This document shows, piece after piece, positions 1 to 7,244 of a stretch of 11,390 nt of DNA. The number at the start of each line of letters is the position of its first letter. Positions within the stretch are counted from its first letter, which is position 1. The notes under the pieces are model-generated. The model was not told the DNA's origin and made no database searches. It saw only the letters and a program-made list of their open reading frames with translations. The position numbers and the translations under genes are program-made. Location: positions 1 to 11,390 of the forward strand of contig CAZJBP010000120.1 in the NCBI GenBank assembly GCA_964544115.1, read 5' to 3'. This DNA is from CAZJBP01 sp964544115 (lineage in GTDB: Bacteria > Verrucomicrobiota > Kiritimatiellia > UBA8416 > JADHWI01).

Positions 1-937
1 TCGTCAGTACAGGAAACGCCAGGCTGATGCCGGCCCCCGCAAGCGCCGAGTAGATGAGCAGACGCCGGAGATGGTGTTGATCGATCAGGTAGCCCCAGCC
101 GGTTCGCCCCGCTACCATGCCCGCCGCGAAGAGGGCCGTTCCCAGGCCGCCGGCCCAGGCCGCGGGGCTGAAGTTCAGCTGGATGTAGCTCGCGCACCAG
201 AAGGTCAGGCAGAACTCACCGCCCCCGGCCACGAACATGGCCGCGAAGAAGAGCCAGAAGCGCGGGTGCCGGATGATCTTCAAGGCGTGATCCCAGATCG
301 TTGTCCAGTGGACCGGCTCCGGATGGTCCGGGTAGACCTGGCCGGCGCGGGAGGGCGTGAGGAGCAGCCACGCGGGGACCAGGGAGAGAGTCGCGACCGC
401 GCCCGTCAGGAGGCGCCAGGATACGCCGAGCGACAGCAGGGCCCCCGACACCAGCACGGTCGCCAGGACGCCGACGGACCAGAAGCCGTGGGTGAAGTTG
501 ATGTACCGGCCGGGCTCTTCCGGATGCAGGTCCTGTATGAAGGGGGTGGACAGCCCTTCGATCACGCCCTCCCCGACGCCGGCCAGCATTAGCGCGGCAA
601 AGAGCACCCCGTACGTCGGCGCCACCGCGCACAGTGCCATTCCGAAGCCCATGAGGATCACGGATGCGCCGAAGGTCCGCCGTTTGCCCCAGCGGCCGGC
701 TCCGAAGCCGCACAGCAGCAGCGAGGCCACCATGGGTATCGTGCGACCGAGGTGCAGCGCCCCGCCGGCGGTCATGCCGCCGTCGGCCAGGGGAAAGCCA
801 AGTTCACGCGCCAGCGAGACCAGGGCCACCGGCACCACGACCGATCCCGCCGCGTAGGCGAAGAAGCCTGTGAACGCCGCGGCGTCGAATCGCCCAAAAG
901 CCATTCTGCGGGGTGGACTCATCCGAAGGGCGCGCAT
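1..937 (-). CDS. MFS transporter, partial (C-terminus beyond window edge)
   Basis: The frame is open from the window edge and encodes about 312 residues without a stop. It is a polytopic membrane protein of the major facilitator superfamily, with hydrophobic segments alternating with short charged loops (GAGRWGKRR after the second helix is the typical cytosolic loop 2-3). The stretch FIQDLHPEEPGRYINFTHGFWSVGVL resembles the N-x-x-H-G-F-W/F-x-x-G region of sugar permeases of the FHS (fucose/galactose/glucose) type. A role in sugar uptake fits the divergent fucosidase next door, but the substrate is inferred. About nine helices are visible; the missing part should hold roughly three more. The start is uncertain: in-frame ATGs occur at 937, 922 and 904 and none has a clear Shine-Dalgarno sequence; MAFGRFDAAAF from 904 is the minimal start. 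The family call is firm, the substrate is not. Confidence 0.8.
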   Translation of the reverse strand, partial: MRALRMSPPRRMAFGRFDAAAFTGFFAYAAGSVVVPVALVSLARELGFPLADGGMTAGGALHLGRTIPMVASLLLCGFGAGRWGKRRTFGASVILMGFGMALCAVAPTYGVLFAALMLAGVGEGVIEGLSTPFIQDLHPEEPGRYINFTHGFWSVGVLATVLVSGALLSLGVSWRLLTGAVATLSLVPAWLLLTPSRAGQVYPDHPEPVHWTTIWDHALKIIRHPRFWLFFAAMFVAGGGEFCLTFWCASYIQLNFSPAAWAGGLGTALFAAGMVAGRTGWGYLIDQHHLRRLLIYSALAGAGISLAFPVLT

Positions 938-1230
938 TGTGTCCGCGGCCCGGTGGAAAGTCAAACCGCTGAGCCCGCGTGCCGGGGCGGCGGAAGACCT
1001 TCAATTCAAAGGACGAGAGGCCAAATGGTAAGGTGGTCCGCCCGGCGGTGGGGGGCGCGGCGGGGCCTTGCATGTAGTTGTTTCTACTCACCCCGGCGTG
1101 CCCAACGATCGCACATGCGTGAGTCTTCGCAGTTGACAACACCATGGGGGCGGCAGAGCATCGCCATCCAGTGGCTGCTTGGCTTCGCGCGCACGGGGCG
1201 AGATCAGTTGCTGGAGGGAGGAGGGCGCAC
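938..1230. promoter_or_regulatory. Divergent intergenic region between MFS transporter and fucosidase
   Basis: This 293-base gap lies between two divergently read genes and must hold their promoters, unless the fucosidase leader is longer. I see no gene in it. On the plus strand a consensus -35 TTGACA occurs at 1133-1138, but the hexamer 17 bases downstream (GAGCAT, 1156-1161) matches the -10 consensus at only three positions. A short CGCA-CA-TGCG dyad sits at 1110-1119 and could be an operator half-pair, but it is too short to interpret. No regulator of the sugar module is encoded in the window. Confidence 0.4.
1219..1224 (+). promoter_or_regulatory. Ribosome binding site of the fucosidase
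   Basis: A perfect AGGAGG, embedded in a longer purine run (1213-1225), lies six bases before ATG 1231. It fixes the fucosidase start there rather than at the upstream in-frame ATG at 1144, which lacks such a site and would add 29 residues unlike the family. Confidence 0.85.
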
Positions 1231-2520
1231 ATGTTGGAAACGTTGAAGACACCTGGCGATACAAAGTGGTTCGTCCACGACCGGTTCGGCCTGTTCATCC
1301 ACTGGGGGCTCTACTCCATGCCGGCGCGGCATGAGTGGGTGCGGCACAACGAGCAGATCTCCAACGAGGTCTACGACGAGAAGTATTTCAGCCGGTTCGA
1401 TCCTGACCTCTACGACCCCGATGCCTGGGCCGAGGCGGCCGCGAACGCGGGGATGAAGTATTTCGTGATCACCACGAAGCATCACGAGGGCTTCTGCCTC
1501 TGGGATTCGCAATACACGGACTATAAGGCAACGAACACCCCGGCGAAGCGGGATCTGCTCAAGCCCATGGTCGAGGCGTTTCGCAGGCGGGGACTGAAGG
1601 TGGGCTTCTACCATTCTCTCATCGATTGGCATCATGATCAGTATATCCTGGACCCGCACATCGGGCCGTACCGGAACGCGCCGAATCGGGAGGAGCTGAA
1701 CAAGGCCCGAAGTCAGAAGAAGTATGCCGAGTACCTGCACAACCAGACGCGGGAACTTCTGACCCGCTTCGGCCCGGTGGATATCCTCTGGTACGATTTC
1801 AGCTATCCCAAGGACGATGGGACGGGCAAGGGCCGGCAGGACTGGGACAGTGAGCGGCTCTACAAGCTCATCCGGGACCTCGCTCCAACGATCATCCTCG
1901 ACGACCGCCTCGACCTTCCCGACGGCTGGGACGTGAAGACGCCGGAGCAGACCCAGCCCGCGGAATGGGTGAAGGTCGATGGCGTTCCCGTCGTCTGGGA
2001 GGCCTGCCAGACGTTTTCGGGCTCCTGGGGTTATCACCGCGATGAACAGAGCTGGCGAAGCGTCGACAACCTGATCCTCACCCTGATCGACAGCGTGTCC
2101 AAGGGCGGGAACCTGCTGCTGAATGTGGGACCCACCAGCAGGGGCGAGTTCGACGACCGCGTGATGGAACGGCTCACGGCCATCGGCGGATGGATGCGCC
2201 GTCACAGCCGGTCGATCTATGGCTGCACCCAGGCGCCGGAGGAGTTCAAGACGCCGCGCGACTGTCGCCTGACCTGGAATCCGGAGAGCCGGAGGATGTA
2301 TGTGCATGTCCTCGCATGGCCGTACAAGCATCTTCACCTGGAGGGATTCTCGGGCAAAGTGAAGTATGGCCAGCTGCTCCACGATGGCAGCGAGATCGGC
2401 CTGGGTGTCGATGACTGGCATGCCGGGAATCTGGGGGCGGGAAAAGACAACCTCGTCCTGACCCTCCCGCAGGTTCGCCCGAATGTCACGGTTCCCGTCA
2501 TAGAGCTGTTCATCAAGTGA
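1231..2520 (+). CDS. GH29 alpha-L-fucosidase, cytoplasmic
   Basis: This 429-residue enzyme belongs to glycoside hydrolase family 29, retaining alpha-L-fucosidases that release L-fucose from the ends of glycans. Family signatures appear in order: RFGLFIHWGLYS near residues 14-25, TTKHHEGFCLWDS in the barrel core, KVGFYHSLIDWHH, then VDILWYDFSYP, in which Asp189 is at the position of the family nucleophile (W-x-D). These are followed by VWEACQTFSGSWGYHRDE and VSKGGNLLLNVGPTSRGEFDDR, both highly typical. A small C-terminal beta domain ends at VTVPVIELFIK. I cannot assign the acid/base glutamate with certainty because it is poorly conserved across the family. There is no signal peptide, so it should act in the cytosol on imported fucosides, which fits the divergent MFS permease. 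Substrate linkage cannot be read from sequence. The next gene follows after 19 bases and is probably cotranscribed. Confidence 0.93.
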   Translation: MLETLKTPGDTKWFVHDRFGLFIHWGLYSMPARHEWVRHNEQISNEVYDEKYFSRFDPDLYDPDAWAEAAANAGMKYFVITTKHHEGFCLWDSQYTDYKATNTPAKRDLLKPMVEAFRRRGLKVGFYHSLIDWHHDQYILDPHIGPYRNAPNREELNKARSQKKYAEYLHNQTRELLTRFGPVDILWYDFSYPKDDGTGKGRQDWDSERLYKLIRDLAPTIILDDRLDLPDGWDVKTPEQTQPAEWVKVDGVPVVWEACQTFSGSWGYHRDEQSWRSVDNLILTLIDSVSKGGNLLLNVGPTSRGEFDDRVMERLTAIGGWMRRHSRSIYGCTQAPEEFKTPRDCRLTWNPESRRMYVHVLAWPYKHLHLEGFSGKVKYGQLLHDGSEIGLGVDDWHAGNLGAGKDNLVLTLPQVRPNVTVPVIELFIK

Positions 2521-2539
2521 CGGCGTGCAGGAGCGCTTC

Positions 2540-3235
2540 ATGGAGACGATCAGCGAGATCCCGTTCGACCTTGACGTGAAGACCCTGATGGAGCGGGTTC
2601 ACGTGGAGGCCGGTTCTGATGACGCCGGGGAGTTTCTGGCGCTGGTCGAGAAGGCCCGGTCTGTGGCCAACCCCAAGGCCGTTTACGCCGAGTGTTTCAT
2701 CGATGACAAGGGGATGGACGACACGGTCACCATCGGCGGCACGATCTTCAGGAGTCGCACGCTAAGACGGAACCTGGACAAGCCGGAGCGGGTGTTCGCG
2801 TATGTCGCCACCTGCGGCCGTGAACTGGACGCCCTGCCGTTGCCCGCGGGCGACATGCTGATGGAGTTCTGGCGGGATGCGATCAAGACCGCCCTGCTGT
2901 GGGCGGCGATGCAGCATCTGAGCAGCCATCTGAACCGGCGGTACCGGTTGGACAAGACCGCCGCAATGAGCCCCGGGTCAGGGGATGTCGATACGTGGCC
3001 GATCGAGCAGCAGGCGGAGCTGTTCGCCCTTCTCGGCGGGAAGGGTGAGGTGAGGAAGCAGTCGGGCGTGGAACTGACCGACTCCTTCCTCATGATCCCG
3101 AACAAGTCGGTCTCGGGCATCCAGTTTCCGACGGAGACCGATTTCCGCAGCTGCCAGGTCTGCCATCGCGCGGACTGTCCGTCCCGCGGCGCCCCCTTTG
3201 ATCAGGCGCTGTGGGAGATGATGCAGCACCCGTGA
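2540..3235 (+). CDS. Stand-alone methionine synthase activation-domain-like protein
   Basis: A 231-residue protein resembling the short, free-standing versions of the B12-dependent methionine synthase (MetH) activation domain found in many anaerobes. The diagnostic part is MSPGSGDVDTWPIEQQAELFALLGG followed by GVELTDSFLMIPNKSVSGIQFPT, matching the SPG...W...Q..LF.LL and L..S..M.P.KSVSG pattern of that family. The C-terminus carries C205-x2-C208-x4-C213, a cysteine set often seen in these short proteins and absent from the MetH domain itself; it might hold metal or an iron-sulfur cluster. In MetH the domain supports reductive remethylation of cob(II)alamin. Here it may service a cobalamin methyltransferase in trans, but no such enzyme is encoded in the window. 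ATG 2540 is preferred because AGGAG at 2529-2533 stands six bases before it; a GTG at 2525 is the alternative. It faces the permease tail to tail with a 15-base gap. Confidence 0.78.
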   Translation: METISEIPFDLDVKTLMERVHVEAGSDDAGEFLALVEKARSVANPKAVYAECFIDDKGMDDTVTIGGTIFRSRTLRRNLDKPERVFAYVATCGRELDALPLPAGDMLMEFWRDAIKTALLWAAMQHLSSHLNRRYRLDKTAAMSPGSGDVDTWPIEQQAELFALLGGKGEVRKQSGVELTDSFLMIPNKSVSGIQFPTETDFRSCQVCHRADCPSRGAPFDQALWEMMQHP

Positions 3236-3250
3236 AGTCGCCTGCCCGCG

Positions 3251-4267
3251 CTACTCCCCGCTCAGTCGGTCGCGCCAGCGCTCGGGCAGGAGCGAGGGCG
3301 CGAGCATGATCAGCAGCGCCACGGCCAGCACGTTTGCGAGCCAGGAGGACGGCTCTGAATGTTGGTGCGGCGCGGCGGCGGACAGCGGGATCGTATTGGG
3401 GAACAGGTCCAGGATCCAGCCGGCCAGCAGGGCCACCGCCGCGATGGAGCCCAGGTATACGGCCGTGGCTGAGCGGCCGAGGACCTTCCACACCGTCACG
3501 ACGGTGGCGGCGTTGGTTGCCGGCCCGGTGATCAGGAACACCAGCGCCGCCCCGGGGCTGACCCCCATGCGCACGAGCGCCAGGGCGATCGGAACCGAGC
3601 CGCTGGAACACACATAGAGCGGGATCCCGACGGCCATCATGACCAGCATCGAGGCCAGGCCGGGATGGAGCTTGTCGGCGAAGTAGTTGTCCGGGATGAC
3701 CGCGGAGAGCGCGGCCGACACGAGGATGCCAAGGAGCATGGACCGGCCGATGTCCCACGGCAGCGTGACAAGCCCATAGCGCAGCATCCGGACCCAGCGC
3801 GGCTGCGTCCGGTGTCCGCAACACGCGCAGTCCGCCGGCGCGGCCGCGGCTGGCGACCCGCTGCGCGGCTCAACCGCCTCCATCAGCAACCCCGCCACCA
3901 CGCCGGAGACCGCGGCGGCCACCACCCGGACCACGGTGAGTACCGGCCCCAGCAGAGCCTGGGTGACCATGATGCTGTCGACACCCGTCTGGGGCGTCGA
4001 GACCAGGAAGGACAAGGTGGCGCCGCGGCTCGCCCCGTGGCGGCGAAGCGAAGCGGCCACCGGAACCACGCTGCACGAGCACAGGGGCAGGGGAACACCG
4101 AGCAGCGACGCCTTGATAACCTGCCGCGCGCCGCGCCGGCCGAGATGCCGCTCAACGAACGCAGGGGTAAAGACGCCCGACAGCGCACCCGCCATCAGGA
4201 ACCCGAACAGCAGATACGGCGCCATCTGCTGCGTGACCAACCACGCTTCCTGTAGGAAACTCATCAT
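3251..4267 (-). CDS. SO_0444/ArsP-type metal efflux permease
   Basis: A 338-residue integral membrane permease of the PF03773 (ArsP/DUF318) group, closest by motifs to the SO_0444 family annotated as Cu/Zn efflux transporters. Visible signatures are LPLCSCSVVPVA with the CSCSV thiol motif at residues 63-67, STPQTGVDS at 90-98, and in the second half PLYVCSSGSVPIA (217-229, Cys220) and GPATNAATV (248-256). The halves are related, each with a Cys/Ser-rich re-entrant motif. A cytosolic linker between them holds the cluster CACC at 147-150, a plausible soft-metal binding site. The reading is export of a thiophilic metal or metalloid from the cytosol; the ion is not determined by sequence. AGGTG eight bases before ATG 4267 supports that start, with a second ATG directly after. 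It lies downstream of feoB on the same strand, across a 119-base repeat-bearing gap. Confidence 0.85.
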   Translation of the reverse strand: MMSFLQEAWLVTQQMAPYLLFGFLMAGALSGVFTPAFVERHLGRRGARQVIKASLLGVPLPLCSCSVVPVAASLRRHGASRGATLSFLVSTPQTGVDSIMVTQALLGPVLTVVRVVAAAVSGVVAGLLMEAVEPRSGSPAAAAPADCACCGHRTQPRWVRMLRYGLVTLPWDIGRSMLLGILVSAALSAVIPDNYFADKLHPGLASMLVMMAVGIPLYVCSSGSVPIALALVRMGVSPGAALVFLITGPATNAATVVTVWKVLGRSATAVYLGSIAAVALLAGWILDLFPNTIPLSAAAPHQHSEPSSWLANVLAVALLIMLAPSLLPERWRDRLSGE

Positions 4268-4386
4268 TCCACGTTCACCTAACAGCCCAGAGCCTAAATC
4301 GCCAACAGCCTTGCGGGCCTCTTCTTCCGGTTTCAGCCTTTCAGAATTTCAGCTCTCAGCTTTCTGTTCTCTGCTTTCAGCTATTC
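4268..4386. other. Gap between feoB and permease
   Basis: The 119 bases contain no gene. The half next to feoB is a pyrimidine-rich degenerate tandem repeat on the plus strand (purine-rich on the transcribed minus strand), described separately. The half next to the permease holds its ribosome site but no recognisable promoter or intrinsic terminator. Readthrough from feoB into the permease is therefore possible. Confidence 0.5.
4331..4382. repeat. Degenerate pyrimidine-rich octamer/hexamer tandem repeat
   Basis: Read on the plus strand, 52 bases divide without remainder into units TTTCAGCC, TTTCAGAA, TTTCAGCT, CTCAGC, TTTCTGTT, CTCTGC, TTTCAGCT. The lengths are 8-8-8-6-8-6-8. The two 14-base blocks at 4347-4360 and 4361-4374 agree at 11 of 14 positions. 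The composition is clearly less GC-rich than its surroundings. It begins four bases downstream of the feoB stop. I know of no named element with this form. Confidence 0.65.
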
Positions 4387-6492
4387 TTACCCCGTGATCC
4401 ATAGCCCGGTCTGGTACACCGCCACGGTAATAGTATACGCCAGAATCGTCAGGCCGCCCAGTTGAACCGCCGCCCAGTGCCAGGATCCGCTTTCCTTCCA
4501 CGTGGTCACCAGCGTCATGATGCACGGCATGCTGATCAGGCAGAACAGCATGATGCAGAAGGCCTGCAGCGGGGTGTAGGTGCGCTGGAGCGCCTCGCGC
4601 AGCGGCGTGGACGAGGCGCCCTGGTCGCCGAGCGAGTTGACGATTCCGAGCTGCGAGACGAAGACTTCCTTGGCCGCCAGCGCCCCGATCAGGGCCGTGG
4701 ACGCCTTGGCATCGAACCCGGCGTGCCGCATGACGTGCTCCATCGCCCGACCCACGCGGCCTGCCGCCGACCACTCGAGTTGAACCTGGGCGCGTGAGCC
4801 GCTATCCGCAGCCGCATTGAGGGCCTCGACCGGCGCGCGGGGAAAGACGCTCATGGCCCAGAGAATGACCGAAATCGCCAGGACGGTCGTTCCCGCCTTG
4901 CGGACGAAATGCCAGGCCCGGTCGGTTGTATGCAGCGCCAGGCCGCGCAGCGTCGGCACCCGGTATGGGGGCAGGTCCATCACGAGGGCATCGGGCTCGC
5001 CCCGGAAGAGGGTCGAGCGCAGGAGGCGGGCCAGCAGCACCGCCAGGACCACGCCGATCAGGTACAGCATCATCATGACCGGCGTACGCCAGCGCGGCTC
5101 GAAGAACGCGCCGATGAACAGCGTGTAGATGGGGATGCGCGCGCCGCAACTGAAGAGCGGCAGCACCAGCATCGTGCTGAGCCGGTCGCGCCGGCTCTCC
5201 AGCATGCGCGTGGCCATGATCGCCGGAACCGTGCAGCCGAACCCGATCAGCATGGGGATGAAGCTCTTCCCGTGGAGGCCGAAGCGGTGCATGATGCTGT
5301 CCATGATGAACGCGGCGCGCGCCATGTAGCCGCTATCCTCGAGCACGGCGATGGCCAGGAACAGCAGCAGGATCGTCGGCACGAAGACCAGCACGCCGCC
5401 CATGCCTGCCAGCGCCCCGTCGACCAGCAGCGAGCGCAGCAGCTCCGGCCAGGCCGCCGGCCAGAGGCGCGTCACGGCAGTCCCGATCCAGCCGAACAGC
5501 GACTCGAGCAGGGCGGTCGGGTATTCCCCAAGCGTGAAGGAGAGCTTGAACACGAGGTACATCATTCCGAGGAAGATCGGCACGCCCAGCACCCGGTGCG
5601 TGAGGACCTCGTCGATCCGGTCCGACGCATCGTGGCGCGCCTCGACGGTCATGAGGAGCGCCTCCCGGCAGGCGCCCGAGATGAACCCGTAGCGCCGGTC
5701 GGCCACGATCATGTCCGGTGGGTCTCCGCACACGGCGTGGACGCGCTGCTCCGCGGCCGCAACGGCCTGGAGGATGGCGGCATGCGCCGGGTCGGCGGCG
5801 GTGAGACGCGCCCGGATGGAGGCATCGGACTCCAGAAGTTTGACGGCCACCCAGCGGGGCGGCAGGCGGCTGAGAGCGCCCGTGCACTGGCTCAGGTGGC
5901 CGGCGATGGCCTCGACCTCGGCATCCAGCTCGGGCCCATACGGGATGCGCGTGGGAGTCCGGCGCTCCATGGTGGTCGCCGCGCGCACCATGGCCGACTT
6001 CAGCTCCTCGATGCCGCGGTTGCGGGCGGCCGCCGTGCAGACGATCGGGCAGCCGAACATGCGCGCGAGCTGCCCGGTGTCCACAGACTGGCCGCTGGCC
6101 TCAACCGTATCCCACATGTTGAAGGCCAGCACCAGCGGGAGTTCCAGCTCAAGGAACTGCACCGCCAGAAACAGGTTCCGCTCCAGGTTCGAGGCGTCGA
6201 CCACGTCGACGACGACGTCCGGCGGCCGGTCGAGGAGGAAGTCCACCGCGACCTGTTCGTCGGCGCGGTGCGCCGTGAGGCTGTACATTCCGGGCAGGTC
6301 AACCAGCGTTACCTCGACGCCGTCGTGGATAAAGGTGCCCTCCTTCATCTCGACCGTCACGCCGGCGTAGTTCGCCACGTGCTGGCGGCCGCCGGTCAGC
6401 AGGTTGAACAAGGTCGACTTGCCGACATTGGGATTGCCCGTCAGCGCGACGCTGATCCGGCGCCGGGGATGGGTCTGGCCGGCGGCGCTCAT
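4387..6492 (-). CDS. feoB: Ferrous iron transport protein B (FeoB)
   Basis: A 701-residue inner-membrane Fe(II) importer with an N-terminal cytosolic G domain. The GTPase motifs are intact: G1 GNPNVGKST at residues 19-27, G2 GVTVE at 44-48, G3 DLPG at 65-68, G4 NMWD at 125-128 and G5 CTAAARN from 152. A helical guanine-dissociation-inhibitor-like region follows, then the polytopic domain with the first Gate motif FSCGARIPIY (447-456), GFGCTVPAIMATR upstream of it, and the second Gate with MPCIMT (Pro656, Cys657) near the end. The length suits the family and no FeoC is fused. The open frame extends upstream to 6864, but the true start is ATG 6492: it overlaps the feoA stop as ATGA, and the added upstream residues are feoA read in another frame. 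Translational coupling to feoA is expected. Expression is probably controlled by the DtxR-type regulator heading the operon. Confidence 0.96.
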   Translation of the reverse strand: MSAAGQTHPRRRISVALTGNPNVGKSTLFNLLTGGRQHVANYAGVTVEMKEGTFIHDGVEVTLVDLPGMYSLTAHRADEQVAVDFLLDRPPDVVVDVVDASNLERNLFLAVQFLELELPLVLAFNMWDTVEASGQSVDTGQLARMFGCPIVCTAAARNRGIEELKSAMVRAATTMERRTPTRIPYGPELDAEVEAIAGHLSQCTGALSRLPPRWVAVKLLESDASIRARLTAADPAHAAILQAVAAAEQRVHAVCGDPPDMIVADRRYGFISGACREALLMTVEARHDASDRIDEVLTHRVLGVPIFLGMMYLVFKLSFTLGEYPTALLESLFGWIGTAVTRLWPAAWPELLRSLLVDGALAGMGGVLVFVPTILLLFLAIAVLEDSGYMARAAFIMDSIMHRFGLHGKSFIPMLIGFGCTVPAIMATRMLESRRDRLSTMLVLPLFSCGARIPIYTLFIGAFFEPRWRTPVMMMLYLIGVVLAVLLARLLRSTLFRGEPDALVMDLPPYRVPTLRGLALHTTDRAWHFVRKAGTTVLAISVILWAMSVFPRAPVEALNAAADSGSRAQVQLEWSAAGRVGRAMEHVMRHAGFDAKASTALIGALAAKEVFVSQLGIVNSLGDQGASSTPLREALQRTYTPLQAFCIMLFCLISMPCIMTLVTTWKESGSWHWAAVQLGGLTILAYTITVAVYQTGLWITG

Positions 6493-6782
6493 GACGCCTT
6501 CGCTTCCGCCGCCGCCCCGTTCGGCACGGATCGGGACGGGTGCGAGGGTTCGACGAGAATGTGTCCGACGAGGCCGCGACCGAGCACCAGCCGGTTGGCC
6601 CGCACCTCGACCAGCATCGGGCCGATGCTGCGCACGACGCGGATCTCCATGCCGGGCATCAACCCCATGGCCGCCAGGCGGTTCAGCAGTCCGTGTCCGC
6701 CGGCGATCTGCCGGACGACGCCGGTCTGGCCCGGCTTCAGCGCCGACAGGGGAATGCGTGTCCTGTCCGTGTCGGTCATCAT
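6489..6782 (-). CDS. feoA: Ferrous iron transport protein A (FeoA)
   Basis: A 97-residue cytosolic protein with the SH3-like FeoA fold: IPLSALKPGQTGVVRQIAGGHGLLNRLAAMGLMPGMEIRVVRS, then PMLVEVRANRLVLGRGLVGHILVE. The L-x-x-MG-h-x-PG and R-h-x-LG-x-x-hAxxI patterns of the family are recognisable. FeoA is thought to bind FeoB and modulate its transport or GTPase cycle. The C-terminal tail of about 20 residues (SHPSRSVPNGAAAEAKAS) is extra to the fold and probably disordered. The start ATG 6782 overlaps the regulator's stop codon (ATGA); a second ATG lies directly after at 6779. The stop overlaps the feoB start in the same way, so regulator, feoA and feoB form one tightly coupled transcript. Confidence 0.94.
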   Translation of the reverse strand: MMTDTDRTRIPLSALKPGQTGVVRQIAGGHGLLNRLAAMGLMPGMEIRVVRSIGPMLVEVRANRLVLGRGLVGHILVEPSHPSRSVPNGAAAEAKAS

Positions 6783-7225
6783 GTCCGCCCGCTCCCCCCG
6801 GCCGCCAGGTACCTCGCCAGGTCACGCGTCCACTTGCGCCCCGCGGCCGACTCCCGAGCGGCATAGCGGGCCATCCGGATCAGCCGCTCGAGCACCGGCG
6901 GGTCGATGACGTGTTCCATGCGGCAGGCATTCTCCGTCGCCACGGGGTCCTCCACCTGTAGCACGTCGGTCAGGAACCGCCGGATCGCTCCGTGGCGCGA
7001 CGCCACGTGTCGCGCCGCGGCTTCGCCCGCGGCGGTCAGGGTGACGAACTGGTAGGGCTCGTAGTTGACCAACCCCCGCCGGGCGAGCGCCCGCAGCGCC
7101 GAGGTCACGGTCGACTTATGCACGGCCACCGCCGCGGCAATGTCGCGCACCCGGGCCACGCCGCTGGCGTCGACCTGTTCCACGATCGCCTCCAGGTAGT
7201 CTTCCTGTTTGGCCGTCAGCTCCAT
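6779..7225 (-). CDS. DtxR/MntR-family metal-dependent transcriptional regulator
   Basis: A 148-residue two-domain repressor: an N-terminal winged helix (ARVRDIAAAVAVHKSTVTSALRALARRGLVNYEPYQFVTLT, residues 24-64) and a helical metal-binding and dimerisation domain. Probable metal ligands can be placed by analogy: D9 and E12 in EDYLEA, H78 in SRHGA, and C101, E104, H105 in ACRMEHVID. Asp at position 9 is MntR-like while the Cys of C-x-x-E-H is DtxR/IdeR-like, so iron versus manganese cannot be decided; the feo context argues for Fe(II). The C-terminal SH3 domain of DtxR is absent, but the SH3-like FeoA is encoded next, overlapped by ATGA. ATG 7225 is chosen because the conserved family start (MELTAKQEDYLEAI) begins there; its ribosome site is weak. 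The open frame continues to 7525, but that extension runs through the operator and a repeat. Confidence 0.9.
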   Translation of the reverse strand: MELTAKQEDYLEAIVEQVDASGVARVRDIAAAVAVHKSTVTSALRALARRGLVNYEPYQFVTLTAAGEAAARHVASRHGAIRRFLTDVLQVEDPVATENACRMEHVIDPPVLERLIRMARYAARESAAGRKWTRDLARYLAAGGSGRT

Positions 7226-7244
7226 ATCCCCGCCATTCCCGCGA

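Noticed and set aside
1070..1118. Inverted GCATGT/ACATGC pair upstream of the fucosidase
   Set aside because: Six-base arms 37 bases apart are expected by chance in a gap of this size.
1133..1161. A sigma-70 promoter from TTGACA at 1133-1138
   Set aside because: The -35 is perfect but no convincing -10 stands at 16-18 bases, so I mention it only in the intergenic entry.
1204..2541. A 445-codon open frame on the minus strand opposite the fucosidase
   Set aside because: Same cause; the plus strand encodes a full GH29 enzyme with a perfect ribosome site and the antisense product resembles nothing.
3236..3250. A shared bidirectional terminator between the convergent genes
   Set aside because: The gap is only 15 bases and shows no hairpin; the same holds for the 15-base gap at 11035-11049.
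6493..6864. N-terminal extension of FeoB by 124 residues
   Set aside because: The extra sequence is feoA and the regulator's end read in another frame; the conserved FeoB start follows the ATGA overlap at 6492.
4909..6909. A 666-codon open frame on the plus strand opposite feoB
   Set aside because: It is a shadow of feoB: high-GC genes leave the opposite strand open. Its translation is low-complexity, rich in Arg, Gly, Ala and His, with no domain, while feoB carries all its motifs.
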